Counted from the first letter of the stretch, positions 29,346 to 40,619 are shown. The stretch is DNA of 64,000 nucleotides from Pseudomonas cuatrocienegasensis (GCF_900110925.1 NZ_FOFP01000001.1:540799-604798); one strand, 5' to 3'. Numbers and translations are program-made. The notes: generated from the letters alone by a model not told the origin.

Positions 29346-29432
29346 CAGGCGCCTGGCCGCAACTCGCACCTTTACGCCCTTGCTGCGGACAATTTGCTCC
29401 AGGCGGTAACCACCGCATCAAGGAGCAAACAC

Positions 29433-29522
29433 ATGAGCATTCTCGACGGGGTGTCCCTGGGGCTGGCCGCAGGGCTTTTCATTTATCTGCTGGTTGCGCT
29501 GCTGCGCGCCGATAAGGCGTAG
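29433..29522 (+). CDS. kdpF: K+-transporting ATPase small subunit KdpF
   Basis: A 29-residue single-span peptide ([20 protein letters not shown] and a short charged tail), the same length as E. coli KdpF. It is a lipid-like stabiliser of the KdpFABC complex. AAGGAGC precedes the ATG and kdpA begins 8 bases after the stop. Confidence 0.93.
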   Translation: MSILDGVSLGLAAGLFIYLLVALLRADKA

Positions 29523-29530
29523 GAGGGCGT

Positions 29531-31231
29531 ATGCACAGTAATGATTTCCTGCTGATCCTGGCGTTCTTCGCCCTGGTGCTGATCCCCGCGCCGTTTCTCG
29601 GGCGCTACCTGTACCGCGTGATGGAGGGCGAGAAAACCTGGCTGAGCCCCGTGCTGCAGCCAGTCGAGCGCCTTTGCTACCGGGTTGCCGGGGTTGACGA
29701 TGAGCGCGAGCACGACTGGCAAACCTACGCCCTGGCACTGCTGGCCTTTACCCTGGTCAGCCTGCTGACGCTGTTCAGCATCCTGATGCTGCAAGGCAGT
29801 CTGCCGCTCAACCCGCAACAGTTGTCGGGGCTGGAGTGGACATTGGCATTCAATACCGCCGTGAGCTTTGCCACCAACACCAACTGGCAGGCCTACAGCG
29901 GTGAAGCGCAGCTGAGCTACTTCAGCCAGATGCTCGGCCTGGGTGTGCAGAACTTCGTCAGCCCGGCGGTCGGCCTGGCAGTGCTGGTGGTGTTCTGCCG
30001 CGGGATCGCGCGGCGTTCCAGCAACAGCGTCGGCAACTTCTGGGTCGACCTGACCCGTGGCACGCTCTACGGCTTGTTGCCCTTGTGCCTGCTGTTGGCG
30101 CTGTTCCTGGTGTGGCAGGGCGTGCCACAGACCTTCCAGGCCTATGTCACGGCGCACACCCTGGGCGGCACCGACCAGGTCGTCCCCCTGGGGCCGGCAG
30201 CCAGCCAGATTGCCATCAAGCAACTGGGCACCAACGGCGGCGGCTTTTTCGGCGTCAACTCGGCGCACCCGTTCGAGAACCCCACGGCCTGGAGCAACCT
30301 GTTCGAGATGGCGGCGATCCTGCTGATTCCGGCGGCGCTGCTGTTCACCTTCGGTCATTACGTCAAGGACCTGCGCCAGAGCCGTGCGCTGCTGGCCTGC
30401 ATGCTGATCCTGTTCAGCATCGGCCTGGCCGGCACCCTGTATGCCGAATACCAGCCCAACCCGGCACTGGCCGCGTTGCCTATCGAGCAAGGCGCGTCGC
30501 TGGAAGGCAAGGAAAGCCGCTTTGGCACCACGGCCTCGGCGCTCTGGGCCACAGCGACCACGGCGGCGTCCAACGGCTCGGTGAATGCCATGCACGACAG
30601 CTTCAGCCCCCTGGGCGCGATGGTGCCGCTGTTCAACATGATGCTCGGCGAGGTGATTTTTGGCGGCGTCGGCGCGGGGCTCTACGGCATGCTGCTGTTC
30701 GTGCTGATCGCGGTGTTTCTCGCCGGCTTGATGATTGGTCGCAGCCCGGAATACCTCGGCAAAAAACTCGAAGCGCGCGAAGTGCGCCTGCTGGTCGCGA
30801 CCTTGCTGGTGATGCCGGTGGGCGTGCTGGTGTTCGGCTCCCTGGCGGCCAGCCTGCCGGGGCCGGCGGCGTCGGTGAGCAACCCCGGTGCCCATGGTTT
30901 TAGTCAACTGCTCTACGCCTACACCTCGGGCACGGCGAACAACGGCTCGGCGTTCGCCGGCTTCGCGGCGGGCACGCCGTATCACAACCTGATGCTCGGC
31001 CTGGCGATGCTGCTGGGGCGCTTTGGCTACATCCTGCCGATTCTGGCGATTGCCGGCAGCCTGGCGGCCAAGACCCGCGCCCCCGTGGGCAGTAACAGCT
31101 TCCCGACCCACGGCCCGTTGTTCGTCACCCTGCTGACCCTGACCATTTTGCTGGTCGGCGGCCTGACCTTCCTGCCGGCACTGGCCCTGGGCCCGATTGC
31201 CGAGCACCTGACCCTGTTTCAGGGCCTTTAA
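29531..31231 (+). CDS. kdpA: Potassium-transporting ATPase channel-like subunit KdpA
   Basis: A 566-residue polytopic membrane protein that binds and conducts K+ in the Kdp P-type ATPase. The four selectivity-filter repeats are recognisable: [41 protein letters not shown] and [12 protein letters not shown]. The length is close to E. coli KdpA (557). It is second in the kdpFABC operon, with GGAGGGCGT before the start. Confidence 0.97.
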   Translation: MHSNDFLLILAFFALVLIPAPFLGRYLYRVMEGEKTWLSPVLQPVERLCYRVAGVDDEREHDWQTYALALLAFTLVSLLTLFSILMLQGSLPLNPQQLSGLEWTLAFNTAVSFATNTNWQAYSGEAQLSYFSQMLGLGVQNFVSPAVGLAVLVVFCRGIARRSSNSVGNFWVDLTRGTLYGLLPLCLLLALFLVWQGVPQTFQAYVTAHTLGGTDQVVPLGPAASQIAIKQLGTNGGGFFGVNSAHPFENPTAWSNLFEMAAILLIPAALLFTFGHYVKDLRQSRALLACMLILFSIGLAGTLYAEYQPNPALAALPIEQGASLEGKESRFGTTASALWATATTAASNGSVNAMHDSFSPLGAMVPLFNMMLGEVIFGGVGAGLYGMLLFVLIAVFLAGLMIGRSPEYLGKKLEAREVRLLVATLLVMPVGVLVFGSLAASLPGPAASVSNPGAHGFSQLLYAYTSGTANNGSAFAGFAAGTPYHNLMLGLAMLLGRFGYILPILAIAGSLAAKTRAPVGSNSFPTHGPLFVTLLTLTILLVGGLTFLPALALGPIAEHLTLFQGL

Positions 31232-31240
31232 GGGATAACC

Positions 31241-33295
31241 ATGATGAATGCGCGTACCGAATCGGCGCCCAACAGCGCCGCGCAACACCCGAAAACCGCG
31301 ATGGCCGCCTTGTGGCAGCCGGCGTTGCGCCAGGCTTTCGTCAAGCTCGACCCGCGCCAGTTGCTGCGCTCGCCAGTGATGCTGGTGGTGGAGCTGACCG
31401 CCGTGGTCACCACCGTACTGTGCTTTGTGCCCGACCCACAGGTATCCACCGGCCTGGCCGTGCAGATTGCCCTGTGGCTGTGGTTTACCGTGCTGTTTGC
31501 CAACTTCGCCGAGGCGCTTGCCGAAGGCCGCGGCAAGGCTCGCGCCGACAGCCTCAAGGCGGGCAGCCAGGGGCTCGATGCGCGCCGGCAGAACGGCCAG
31601 CAGTTCGAGACCGTGGCGGCCAGCAGCCTGCGCCGGGGCGATATTGTGCGGGTCGAGGCCGGCGAGCTGATTCCCGGTGACGGCGAGGTGATCGAAGGCA
31701 TCGCCGCGGTCAACGAGGCCGCCATTACCGGTGAGTCCGCGCCGGTGATCCGCGAGTCCGGTGGCGACCGTTCGGCCGTGACCGGCAACACCCGGGTGGT
31801 GTCCGACTGGTTGCTGGTGAGGATCACCGCCGGTCCAGGCGAATCGACCCTGGACCGCATGATCGCCCTGGTCGAAGGCGCGAAACGGCAGAAGACGCCC
31901 AATGAAGTGGCGCTGGATATCCTGCTGATCGGCCTGACCCTGATCTTCCTGCTGGTGGTGGCTACCCTGCAGCCATTTGCCCGCTACGCCGGCGGCGAGC
32001 TACCGCTGGTGTACCTGGTCGCGCTGCTGGTGACGCTGATTCCGACCACCATCGGTGGGCTGCTGTCGGCCATCGGCATCGCCGGTATGGACCGTCTGGT
32101 GCGCCTCAACGTCATCGCCAAATCCGGCCGCGCGGTGGAGGCGGCGGGTGACGTGCATGTGCTGTTGCTCGACAAGACCGGCACCATCACCTTCGGCAAC
32201 CGGCGCTGCAGCGCGATGGCCAAGGCCCCCGGTGTCAGCACCGAGGTGCTGGGTGAGGCCGCGCTGCTGGCGTCACTGGCGGACGATACCGCTGAAGGCA
32301 AGTCCATCGTCGAGTACCTGCGTGCGCTGGGCCTGGCGCATGAGCCTGAGCGCAGTGCGATGACCACGATTGCCTTCAGCGCCGAGACGCGCCTCTCCGG
32401 TGCCGACTACCAGGGCCACAGTTACCGCAAGGGCGCCGTGGATGCGGTATTGCGTTACCTGGAGATCGAACGCAGCGCCATGCCAGCGGTGCTGGCTCGC
32501 GAAGTCGAGCAAATTGCCCAGAGCGGCGGTACGCCGTTGCTGGTGGCCGGTGATGGGCGTCTGCTCGGCGCGATTCACCTCAAGGACGTGGTCAAACCGG
32601 GCATCCGCGAACGGTTTGCCGAGCTGCGCACCCTGGGTATTCGCACCGTGATGGTCACCGGCGACAACCCGCTGACCGCCGCCGCGATTGCCGCCGAAGC
32701 GGGCGTCGATGACCTGATTGCCGAAGCCACACCGGAGAAGAAGCTGCAGCGCATCCGCGCTGAGCAGGCCGACGGCAAGCTGGTGGCCATGTGCGGCGAT
32801 GGCGCCAACGACGCCCCGGCGCTGGCCCAGGCGGATGTCGGTCTGGCGATGAACGACGGTACCCAGGCCGCGCGCGAGGCGGCCAACCTGGTCGATCTGG
32901 ACTCCGACCCGACCAAGCTGCTCGATGTGGTGCAGGTCGGCAAGGAGCTGCTGGTAACCCGTGGCGCGCTGACCACCTTCTCGGTGGCCAACGACGTGGC
33001 CAAGTACTTCGCCATCCTGCCGGCGCTGTTTACCGGGATTTACCCGCAGCTCGGTGCCCTCAACCTGATGCACCTGCACAGCCCGCAGAGCGCAATTCTC
33101 TCGGCCATCGTGTTCAACGCGCTGATCATCGTCGCGCTGATTCCCCTGGCCCTGCGCGGCGTGCGGGTCAAGGCTGCCGATGCCGCCAGCCTGCTGCGCC
33201 GCAACTTGCTGATCTTCGGCCTGGGTGGCCTGGTGGCGCCCTTTATCGGCATCAAGTTGATTGACCTGCTGCTGGTGGCCGTCGGCCTCGTTTGA
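31241..33295 (+). CDS. kdpB: Potassium-transporting ATPase ATP-binding subunit KdpB
   Basis: A 684-residue P-type ATPase catalytic subunit. The phosphorylated aspartate is in [13 protein letters not shown] (about Asp311). TGES in the A-domain, [13 protein letters not shown] and [22 protein letters not shown] are intact. The TGES serine is present, which in E. coli KdpB is an inhibitory phosphorylation site at high K+. ATP hydrolysis here drives K+ uptake through KdpA. It begins 9 bases after kdpA. Confidence 0.97.
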   Translation: MMNARTESAPNSAAQHPKTAMAALWQPALRQAFVKLDPRQLLRSPVMLVVELTAVVTTVLCFVPDPQVSTGLAVQIALWLWFTVLFANFAEALAEGRGKARADSLKAGSQGLDARRQNGQQFETVAASSLRRGDIVRVEAGELIPGDGEVIEGIAAVNEAAITGESAPVIRESGGDRSAVTGNTRVVSDWLLVRITAGPGESTLDRMIALVEGAKRQKTPNEVALDILLIGLTLIFLLVVATLQPFARYAGGELPLVYLVALLVTLIPTTIGGLLSAIGIAGMDRLVRLNVIAKSGRAVEAAGDVHVLLLDKTGTITFGNRRCSAMAKAPGVSTEVLGEAALLASLADDTAEGKSIVEYLRALGLAHEPERSAMTTIAFSAETRLSGADYQGHSYRKGAVDAVLRYLEIERSAMPAVLAREVEQIAQSGGTPLLVAGDGRLLGAIHLKDVVKPGIRERFAELRTLGIRTVMVTGDNPLTAAAIAAEAGVDDLIAEATPEKKLQRIRAEQADGKLVAMCGDGANDAPALAQADVGLAMNDGTQAAREAANLVDLDSDPTKLLDVVQVGKELLVTRGALTTFSVANDVAKYFAILPALFTGIYPQLGALNLMHLHSPQSAILSAIVFNALIIVALIPLALRGVRVKAADAASLLRRNLLIFGLGGLVAPFIGIKLIDLLLVAVGLV

Positions 33296-33321
33296 GCAAC
33301 CCTGCAACCTGGAGATTCGTC

Positions 33322-33888
33322 ATGTTCAAGCAACTCCGTCCAGCCGTCAGTGTGCTGGCCTTTATGACCCTGATCACCGGCGTGCTGTACCCCTTGGCCG
33401 TCACCGCCGTGGCGCAACTGGCCTTGCCAGCGCAGGCCAATGGCAGCCTGTTGCACAACGCCCAGGGCGCGGTGCGCGGCAGTGCCTTGCTGGCCCAGCC
33501 GGTGGCGGGCGCCGAATGGTTCCAGGCGCGCCCATCGGCAGCTGATTACGCCAGCGTACCCAGTGGCGCAAGCAACCTGGCACCGAGCAACCCGGCGCTG
33601 GCCGCACGCATCGCCGCGGACGCCCAGCGCTGGCAGGCCGAAGGGCAGGGCGCCGTGCCCATGGAGCTGGTGACCACCTCGGCCAGTGGCCTCGATCCGC
33701 ATCTGTCACCGGCTGCCGCGCGCTACCAGGTGGCGCGCATTGCCGCCGCGCGGGGCCTGCCGGCGAGCCGCCTGGAGCAGTTGATCGAGCAGCATGTGCA
33801 AGCGCCGTTAGTCGGCCCCGCTGTGGTCAACGTACTGGCGCTTAACCTGGCGCTGGCCGACAATCCGTCCCTCGTCCCATCTGAGTGA
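33322..33888 (+). CDS. kdpC: Potassium-transporting ATPase subunit KdpC
   Basis: A 188-residue subunit with one N-terminal membrane span ([24 protein letters not shown]) and an extracytoplasmic domain with the conserved [35 protein letters not shown] and [10 protein letters not shown] motifs. It stabilises the complex and increases apparent ATP affinity. I chose the ATG at 33322 (GGAG 7 bases upstream) over the earlier in-frame ATG at 33292. Confidence 0.96.
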   Translation: MFKQLRPAVSVLAFMTLITGVLYPLAVTAVAQLALPAQANGSLLHNAQGAVRGSALLAQPVAGAEWFQARPSAADYASVPSGASNLAPSNPALAARIAADAQRWQAEGQGAVPMELVTTSASGLDPHLSPAAARYQVARIAAARGLPASRLEQLIEQHVQAPLVGPAVVNVLALNLALADNPSLVPSE

Positions 33889-33893
33889 TCTGC

Positions 33894-36545
33894 ATGAATG
33901 ACACCGCCCGCGCCGATGCCCTGCTCGATGACATGCCAAAAGGGGGGCGCGGTCGGCTCAAGGTGTTTCTCGGCGCCGCACCGGGCGTGGGCAAGACCTA
34001 CGCCATGCTGCAGGCGGCGCAGGCGCAGCTGCGCCAGGGCGTCGACCTGCGCGCAGGCGTAGTGGAAACCCACGGACGTGCCGAAACCGAGGCGATGCTC
34101 ACCGGTTTGCCGCAACAGCCGCTGCTGCGCGTGGAGTACCGCGGTGTGCTGCTGAACGAAATGGATCTGGACGGCATTCTGGCTAAACCGCCCAAGCTGT
34201 TGCTGGTCGATGAACTGGCCCACAGCAACGCGCCCGGCAGTCGCCACAGCAAGCGCTGGCAGGACGTGCAGGAGCTGCTGGAAGCCGGTATCGATGTCTA
34301 CACCACGGTCAATGTGCAGCACCTCGAAGCGCTGAATGACCAGGTGCGTGACATCACCGGTGTGCAGGTGCGCGAAACCCTGCCCGACTGGGTGCTGCAG
34401 GAAGCCGACGAAATCCTGCTGATCGACCTGCCGCCGCGCGAGCTGCTTGAGCGCCTGCGCGAAGGCAAGGTGTATGTGCCGGAGCAGGCGCGGGCGGCCA
34501 TCGATGCCTTCTTCAGCCAGACCAACCTCACCGCGTTGCGTGAGCTGGCGATGCAGACCGCTGCCGCGCGGGTCGATGCCGATCTCAGCCGGCGCTATCG
34601 CCAGCAGGGCCAGCAGGCGCCTGCGCTGCGTGGCCGCTTGCTGGTCGGCATTGATGGGGATGCCCAGGCCGAGCGGCTGGTGCGCCACGCCAGCCGGGTG
34701 GCCGAGCGCCGCCATCTGCCCTGGTCGGTGGTCTATGTCGACACTGGCGGCGAACGTGACGAAAGCCGTCTGGCGTATCTGCAAGGCGCCCAGCAACTGG
34801 CCGAACGCTTGGGGGGCGAAGTGGTGGTGCTGCGCGGGGTCTCGGTCGCCGACACCCTGGTCGGGCATGCTCGCGAGCGGCGCGCCAACCTGCTGCTGGT
34901 GGCCCGCAGCCGGCGGCGTTTACGCCGGCAGTGGTGGGGGCGCGGCCTGGCCGAGCGACTCTTGGCCAAGGGGCAGGGCCTGGAAGTCAGCGTGCTCGAT
35001 ACCGAAGTCGATGCATTGCCGGCGGCACCGGTCAGACGCCGGCCACTGGCCTGGCGCGATCTGCTGTTTGCCAGCCTGGCGACCTTGGTGGCGACGGCTG
35101 TGGCCTGGGCGCTGTCGCAGTTCCTCGAACTGCCGAATATCTCCCTGATCTTTCTCAGCGCGGTATTGCTGGTGGCGGTGCGCAGCAGCCTGACGCCGGC
35201 GCTGGTGTGCGCGGGGCTGTCGTTTCTGGCCTATAACTTTCTGTTTATTTCGCCCACCTTCACCCTGACGGTGCAACGTCAGGAAGACGTGCTGACGCTG
35301 CTGTTCTTCCTGTTGATGGCGGCGCTGACCGGCAACCTCGCCAGCCGCCAGCGCAACCAGTTGGAGAGCATGCGCCAAGCCCAGGCGGAAACCACCGCAC
35401 TGCTCGATCTGTCGCGCAAGCTCACCGCCGCCACGGATCGCCAGGCGGTAATGGCCGCCGCCATGCAGCAGTTCGCTCATTGGCCGGAGCTTGAGGTGCG
35501 CCTGCAAGTGGCCGAAGCCGATGGCACCTGGCAGGTCGAAGCCGGCGAGGCAGCGCTGCTCAGCGAACCGGAGCGCGCTGCGGCGCTGTGGGCCTGGCAG
35601 CACGATCAAACAGCCGGGCTGGGCACCGACACGCTGCCTTCGGGGCGCTGGTGGTGGTGCCCGCTCTCGGCCGAGGAAGGCCCGCTGTCGCTCCTGGGCA
35701 TTCGCCCGCAATCTGGCGCGGCCCTGTCGCCGGCCCAGCGCCGCCTGATCAGCGCTCTCGCGCAACCCCTGGCCCAGGCCCTGGCTCGTGCGCAACTGGC
35801 CGAAGAGCTGGAGGCCGCGCGCCTGCATGGGCAGACCGAGGAGCTGCGCAGCGCCTTGCTCGCGTCGGTGTCCCATGACCTGCGCACACCGCTGACCGCC
35901 ATGCGCGGCTCGATCGACAGCCTGCTGGCCTTGGGTGAGCAGATTCCGCTGGCCGACCGCCGTGAACTGCTTGAAGGCACCCGTGATGAAGCCGAGCGCC
36001 TTGACCGCTACATCCAGAACCTGCTCGACATGACTCGTCTGGGCCACGGCGGCCTGAAGCTGGCGCGCGACTGGGTGGCGCCGGGTGATATTGTCGCCAG
36101 CGCCCTGCAGCGCTTGCGCCCGGTGCTGGCGGGCCTGCAGGTGGAGGTCAGCATTCCCGCCGAGTTGCCGCTGCTGTACGTGCATGCCGCGCTGATCGAG
36201 CAGGCGCTGGTCAACGTGCTGGAAAACGCCGCGCGCTTTTCGCCGGCCCAGGGGCGGTTGCGGGTGAGCATGGTGGAAGACGATGGGCTGTCGTTTGCGG
36301 TCAGTGATCAGGGGCCGGGTATTCCCGAGCACGAGCGCGAGAAGATCTTCGACATGTTCTACACCGCCGCCCGTGGTGATCGCGGCGGGCAGGGCACGGG
36401 GCTGGGCCTGGCGATCTGCCAGGGCATGGTGGGCGCCCATGGCGGGCGGGTGACGGTAGGCGAAGGGTTGGACGGCAAGGGCGCGACACTCACGCTGCAT
36501 TTGCCGTTGCCGCCCCAGCCGCAGATGGAGGATGAGCAGGCATGA
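33894..36545 (+). CDS. kdpD: Sensor histidine kinase KdpD
   Basis: An 883-residue membrane kinase responding to K+ limitation and ionic/turgor stress. The N-terminal KdpD domain has Walker A GAAPGVGKTYAML and Walker B LLLVDELAHSN and is followed by a USP-like domain. Four clustered membrane spans lie near 390-490, then a GAF-like region. HisKA has SVSHDLRTPLTAM (phospho-His near 661) and the HATPase has NVLENAARFSP, DQGPGIPEHE and GTGLGLAIC. The ATG at 33894 lies 5 bases after the kdpC stop; GTG 33885 is less likely. It is coupled to kdpE by an ATGA overlap. Confidence 0.96.
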   Translation: MNDTARADALLDDMPKGGRGRLKVFLGAAPGVGKTYAMLQAAQAQLRQGVDLRAGVVETHGRAETEAMLTGLPQQPLLRVEYRGVLLNEMDLDGILAKPPKLLLVDELAHSNAPGSRHSKRWQDVQELLEAGIDVYTTVNVQHLEALNDQVRDITGVQVRETLPDWVLQEADEILLIDLPPRELLERLREGKVYVPEQARAAIDAFFSQTNLTALRELAMQTAAARVDADLSRRYRQQGQQAPALRGRLLVGIDGDAQAERLVRHASRVAERRHLPWSVVYVDTGGERDESRLAYLQGAQQLAERLGGEVVVLRGVSVADTLVGHARERRANLLLVARSRRRLRRQWWGRGLAERLLAKGQGLEVSVLDTEVDALPAAPVRRRPLAWRDLLFASLATLVATAVAWALSQFLELPNISLIFLSAVLLVAVRSSLTPALVCAGLSFLAYNFLFISPTFTLTVQRQEDVLTLLFFLLMAALTGNLASRQRNQLESMRQAQAETTALLDLSRKLTAATDRQAVMAAAMQQFAHWPELEVRLQVAEADGTWQVEAGEAALLSEPERAAALWAWQHDQTAGLGTDTLPSGRWWWCPLSAEEGPLSLLGIRPQSGAALSPAQRRLISALAQPLAQALARAQLAEELEAARLHGQTEELRSALLASVSHDLRTPLTAMRGSIDSLLALGEQIPLADRRELLEGTRDEAERLDRYIQNLLDMTRLGHGGLKLARDWVAPGDIVASALQRLRPVLAGLQVEVSIPAELPLLYVHAALIEQALVNVLENAARFSPAQGRLRVSMVEDDGLSFAVSDQGPGIPEHEREKIFDMFYTAARGDRGGQGTGLGLAICQGMVGAHGGRVTVGEGLDGKGATLTLHLPLPPQPQMEDEQA

Positions 36546-37240
36546 ATAGCAACGCCTCCACGCTGCTGGTGATCGACGACGAGCCGCAGATTCGCAAGTT
36601 TCTGCGCATCAGCCTGAGCGCTCAGGGTTACCGGGTGGTCGAGGCGGCAAATGGCCGTGAGGGCTTGGAGCAGGCCGCCCTGGTGCAGCCGGACCTGGTG
36701 GTGCTCGACCTGGGCCTGCCGGACCTCGACGGCCAGGAGGTACTGCGTGAACTGCGCGAATGGTCGAGCGTGCCGGTGCTGGTGCTATCGGTACGCGCCA
36801 GCGAGGGCGAGAAGGTCTTGGCGCTTGATGGCGGTGCCAACGATTACGTGACCAAACCCTTTGGCATCCAGGAATTTCTCGCCCGGGTGCGCGTGTTGCT
36901 GCGCCAGGCCGGTGAGGGCGAGCCGCAGCGCGAAGCGCGGGTCGACAGTGGCGACTTGAGCGTGGACTTTGCCTATCGCCGGGTCAGCCTGGCAGGGCAG
37001 GAAATAGCCCTGACGCGCAAGGAGTACGCCGTGCTGGCCTTGCTGGCGCGCCACCTGGGCCGGGTGGTGACCCAGCAGCAGTTGCTACGCGATATCTGGG
37101 GCCCCAGCCATGCCGAAGACAGCCACTACCTGCGCGTGGTGGTCGGCCACCTGCGGCACAAACTGGGTGACGACCCGGCTGCCCCGCGGTTTATTGTCAC
37201 CGAAGCCGGTGTTGGCTATCGCCTGCGCGAGTCGGCCTAG
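36542..37240 (+). CDS. kdpE: Response regulator KdpE
   Basis: A 232-residue OmpR-family regulator. The receiver domain has LLVIDDEPQIRKFLRISL, DLVVLDLGLPDLDG (phospho-Asp near 52) and DYVTKPF. The winged-helix domain has LTRKEYAVLALLARHLGRVVTQQQLL and ends in FIVTEAGVGYRL. When phosphorylated by KdpD it activates kdpFABC. The coding region overlaps the end of the convergent patatin gene by 4 bp. Confidence 0.96.
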   Translation: MNSNASTLLVIDDEPQIRKFLRISLSAQGYRVVEAANGREGLEQAALVQPDLVVLDLGLPDLDGQEVLRELREWSSVPVLVLSVRASEGEKVLALDGGANDYVTKPFGIQEFLARVRVLLRQAGEGEPQREARVDSGDLSVDFAYRRVSLAGQEIALTRKEYAVLALLARHLGRVVTQQQLLRDIWGPSHAEDSHYLRVVVGHLRHKLGDDPAAPRFIVTEAGVGYRLRESA

Positions 37241-38262
37241 CGTTCCCCGCGCTCGTACTTGTCCAGCGTATCGCTGGCAATCTGCCGGCCGAGCATGATC
37301 AGCTCCGGCGCTTTGTAAAACTCGAAGAAGCGGCATACACGCTTGGGCACGTTGATCAGGATGTCCGGCGGGTAACCGGCGATCTTGTACTGGGCCAGGG
37401 AGTTTTGCATCACCTCAATGCTTTGGTTGATCAGCTCCAGCAATGAGGCAGGACCGCTGAGGTCGGCGACGCGTGAACCGCTGGCAGACTTGGGCGTGGC
37501 GGCTTTGGTGTGGCTGGCCTTGACCTGCTGCTGCCAGGGGTTGATGGCCTCGGCTTGCAGCCGCTGGTTGTGGTCTTCAAGTAACAGCAGGGCGTCATCT
37601 TCGCCGGGCTTGCGCTTGAGTGAGGATAAGCGCGCACCCAGGGAGTTCATCAACAGGTCGAAACGGCCCTTGAGCGCGGGTGGGCGCTGGATCACGGGCA
37701 ATTGGTAATGCTGCTGGTGGCTCGAGTTGAGGTTGACCGCGATGATCAGGTCGCAATGGCTGGACACCACCGGCACGATTGGCAGCGGGTTGAGCAGCCC
37801 GCCATCGACCAGCATGCGTTTGCCCTGAATCACCGGGGTGAACAGGCTCGGAATGGCCGCCGAGGCGCGCATGGCCTGGTGCAGACAGCCTTCCTGAAAC
37901 CAGATTTCCTGCTGGTTGGTCAGGTCGGTGGCCACGGCGGTGAAGGGGATGCGCAGGTCTTCGATGTTCACCTCGCCGACGATCTCGCGGATCCGCCCGA
38001 AGACTTTTTCCCCGCGAATTGCGCCCAGGCGAAAGCTCACATCGAGCAGACGCAGCACGTCCAGATAATCCAGGCTTTGCGTCCAGTCGCGATAGGCGCC
38101 GAGCTTGCCGGCCGCATAGATGCCGCCGACTACGGCGCCCATGGAGCAGCCGGCAATGCAGGCGATCTCATAACCACGGGCCTCCAGCTCCTCGATCACG
38201 CCGATATGCGCATAGCCGCGGGCGCCGCCCGAGCCCAGTACCAATGCCACTCGTTTACTCAT
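37237..38262 (-). CDS. Patatin-like phospholipase family protein (RssA type)
   Basis: A 341-residue patatin-fold acyl hydrolase. The oxyanion GSGGARG (10-16), nucleophile elbow GCSMGAVVGG (Ser near 40) and catalytic Asp in DGGLLNPLP are intact, so it should be an active Ser-Asp dyad lipase. The C-terminal extension beyond about 230 is specific to this subfamily. No signal peptide is present, so it probably acts on lipids from the cytosol. It is convergent with kdpE, sharing 4 bases at the stop codons. Confidence 0.9.
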   Translation of the reverse strand: MSKRVALVLGSGGARGYAHIGVIEELEARGYEIACIAGCSMGAVVGGIYAAGKLGAYRDWTQSLDYLDVLRLLDVSFRLGAIRGEKVFGRIREIVGEVNIEDLRIPFTAVATDLTNQQEIWFQEGCLHQAMRASAAIPSLFTPVIQGKRMLVDGGLLNPLPIVPVVSSHCDLIIAVNLNSSHQQHYQLPVIQRPPALKGRFDLLMNSLGARLSSLKRKPGEDDALLLLEDHNQRLQAEAINPWQQQVKASHTKAATPKSASGSRVADLSGPASLLELINQSIEVMQNSLAQYKIAGYPPDILINVPKRVCRFFEFYKAPELIMLGRQIASDTLDKYERGER

Positions 38263-38386
38263 AGATCGTCCCTCTGGGTGGCCTGCGTTGCTGATTGAGC
38301 AACATACCGTGCACCCGCGCCCGTCGCCAAGGCGGCATTTGCTAGAATTGCCGGCTATTGCCTATCGCCCAGACAAGTGAGCCACC

Positions 38387-39421
38387 ATGAGCGCGCCCGT
38401 TCGTTTGACCCAGTACAGCCACGGTGCTGGCTGCGGCTGCAAGATTTCCCCGAAAGTGTTGGACATCATCCTTGCCGGCAGCGGCGCACAGAACCTCGAC
38501 CCTAAATTGTGGGTCGGCAATGCCTCACGCGATGACGCGGCGGTGTATGCCATCGACGAAGAGCGCGGCGTGGTCTCGACCACCGACTTTTTCATGCCGA
38601 TTGTTGATGACCCCTACGACTTCGGCCGCATCGCCGCGACCAACGCGATCAGCGATATCTACGCCATGGGCGGCGACCCGCTGATGGCGATCGCCATTCT
38701 CGGCTGGCCGGTGAATGTGCTGGCCCCGGAAATCGCCCGTGAGGTGATCCGCGGCGGCCGCGCCATCTGCGACGAGGCTGGCATTCCTCTGGCCGGCGGC
38801 CACTCCATCGATGCGCCGGAGCCGATCTTCGGTCTCGCGGTGACCGGCCTGGTGGACAAGCGCCATATGAAACGTAACGACACCGCCAGCGTCGGTTGTG
38901 CGCTGTACCTGACCAAGCCGCTGGGCATCGGCATTCTCACCACGGCCGAGAAGAAGGCCAAGTTGCGCAGCGAGGACGTGGGCCTGGCCCGTGACTGGAT
39001 GTGTACCCTGAACAAACCCGGCAGCCGCTTTGGCAAGCTGGCCGGGGTTACGGCGATGACCGATGTCACTGGCTTTGGCCTGCTCGGCCACCTGGTCGAA
39101 ATGGCTGAGGGCAGCGGCCTGACCGCCCGCGTCGAGTTCGCCGCCGTGCCGCGCCTGGGCAGTGCCGAGTATTACCTGGAGCAGGGCTGCATTCCGGGCG
39201 GCACCCAGCGCAATTTCGACAGCTACGGCGAGAAAATCGCGCCCATGCCCGAGCTGCATAAACTGTTGCTGTGTGATCCGCAGACCAGTGGCGGGCTGCT
39301 GGTGGCGGTTACCGCCGAAGGCGAGGGTGAGTTTCTCGCTGCGGCCCGTGAGCTGGGGCTGGACCTGCAGCCTATCGGCCACCTCGTCGAGCGACAGCGT
39401 TACGCGGTCGAGGTGTTTTGA
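38387..39421 (+). CDS. selD: Selenophosphate synthetase
   Basis: A 344-residue enzyme that makes selenophosphate from selenide and ATP, the donor for tRNA selenouridine and selenocysteine. The N-terminal GAGCGCK motif holds the catalytic Cys (about 16) and Lys (about 19), the Cys rather than Sec form. [26 protein letters not shown] and [12 protein letters not shown] follow the family pattern. It is coupled to mnmH by a TGATG overlap. A TAGAAT -10-like box lies about 40 bases upstream. Confidence 0.97.
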   Translation: MSAPVRLTQYSHGAGCGCKISPKVLDIILAGSGAQNLDPKLWVGNASRDDAAVYAIDEERGVVSTTDFFMPIVDDPYDFGRIAATNAISDIYAMGGDPLMAIAILGWPVNVLAPEIAREVIRGGRAICDEAGIPLAGGHSIDAPEPIFGLAVTGLVDKRHMKRNDTASVGCALYLTKPLGIGILTTAEKKAKLRSEDVGLARDWMCTLNKPGSRFGKLAGVTAMTDVTGFGLLGHLVEMAEGSGLTARVEFAAVPRLGSAEYYLEQGCIPGGTQRNFDSYGEKIAPMPELHKLLLCDPQTSGGLLVAVTAEGEGEFLAAARELGLDLQPIGHLVERQRYAVEVF

Positions 39422-40530
39422 TGCGCGACAACAGCGACGATTACCGCGCCCTGTTTCTCACTGCCACACCGATGATGGACGCCCGCGCCCCGGTCGAGTT
39501 CGCCAAGGGCGCGTTCCCTGGGGTGGTCAATCTGCCGCTGATGGACGATCTCGAGCGCCAGCGCGTCGGCACCTGCTACAAGCAGCAAGGCCAGCAGGCG
39601 GCCATCGAGCTGGGGCACCAGTTGGTCAGCGGCGCAAGCAAAGCGGCGCGCATCGAGGCCTGGGCCGCATTTGCCCAGGCTCATCCCGAGGGCTACCTGT
39701 ACTGCTTCCGCGGCGGCCTGCGCTCGCAGATCGTCCAGCAATGGCTCAAGAGCGAGGCAGGCATCGTCTATCCGCGGGTAATTGGCGGCTACAAGGCCAT
39801 GCGCACCTTTCTCCTGGAGACCACCGAGCAGGCCATGGCCCAGTGCGCCTTTGTGGTGGTGGGCGGCATGACGGGCACCGGCAAGACCGAGGTGATTGCC
39901 CAGTTGGACAACGCTGTCGACCTGGAAGGCCACGCCAATCATCGTGGTTCGAGCTTCGGCAAGCGAGCCACGCTGCAGCCGGCGCAGATCGATTTCGAGA
40001 ACGCCCTGGCGGTGGACATCCTGCGCAAGCGCGCAGCCGGCATGCAGCAATTCGTGCTGGAAGACGAAGGCCGCATGATCGGCCGCTGCTCCCTGCCGCT
40101 GCCGCTGTACACGCAGATGCAGGCCTTCCCCATGGTCTGGCTGGAAGACAGCCTGGCCGGGCGGGTGGAGCGCATTCTCAAGGATTACGTGATTGACCTG
40201 TGCGCCGATTTTATTGCCCTGCAAGGCGTTGAAGACGGCTTCAAGGCGTTCGCCGAGCGTTTGCGTCAGAGCCTGGATAACATCCTCAAACGCCTAGGCG
40301 GCGAGCGCCATCAGCGCCTGGCGGCGATCATGGATCAGGCCTTGGTCGAGCAAGCCGCGACGGCTGATGTGGCCTTGCACCGGGCCTGGATCGAAGCCTT
40401 GCTGACGGAGTACTACGATCCGATGTATACCTTCCAGCGGGAAAGCAAAGCAGGGCGTATTGAATTCGTCGGCCCACAAGCCGAAGTCGTGGCCTTCCTG
40501 CGCGAACGCGCGCTGCAGCAAGCGGATTGA
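39421..40530 (+). CDS. mnmH: tRNA 2-selenouridine synthase
   Basis: A 369-residue protein (also SelU/YbbB) that converts 5-methylaminomethyl-2-thiouridine at the tRNA wobble position to the seleno form via a geranylated intermediate. The N-terminal rhodanese domain has the catalytic Cys (about 95) in YCFRGGLRS. The C-terminal P-loop domain has [12 protein letters not shown]. The start ATG overlaps the selD stop by one base; the preceding in-frame TTG is not needed. It is directly supplied by SelD. Confidence 0.95.
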   Translation: MRDNSDDYRALFLTATPMMDARAPVEFAKGAFPGVVNLPLMDDLERQRVGTCYKQQGQQAAIELGHQLVSGASKAARIEAWAAFAQAHPEGYLYCFRGGLRSQIVQQWLKSEAGIVYPRVIGGYKAMRTFLLETTEQAMAQCAFVVVGGMTGTGKTEVIAQLDNAVDLEGHANHRGSSFGKRATLQPAQIDFENALAVDILRKRAAGMQQFVLEDEGRMIGRCSLPLPLYTQMQAFPMVWLEDSLAGRVERILKDYVIDLCADFIALQGVEDGFKAFAERLRQSLDNILKRLGGERHQRLAAIMDQALVEQAATADVALHRAWIEALLTEYYDPMYTFQRESKAGRIEFVGPQAEVVAFLRERALQQAD

Positions 40531-40619
40531 GACCTATAAGCTGTTTGGTAGATCGGGCACTTTTTTGCGTTTTAACCGTCGTATCTCGCCGAATAACCGA
40601 TTTTCTGAGGATTACTGCC

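Noticed and set aside
29483..31288. 601-codon open frame antisense to kdpA
   Set aside because: Low-complexity Gln/Arg/His-rich translation typical of antisense frames in high-GC DNA; the + strand is an unmistakable KdpA.
34920..36500. 526-codon frame antisense to kdpD
   Set aside because: Compositional shadow of KdpD; no ribosome-binding site and no recognisable domain.
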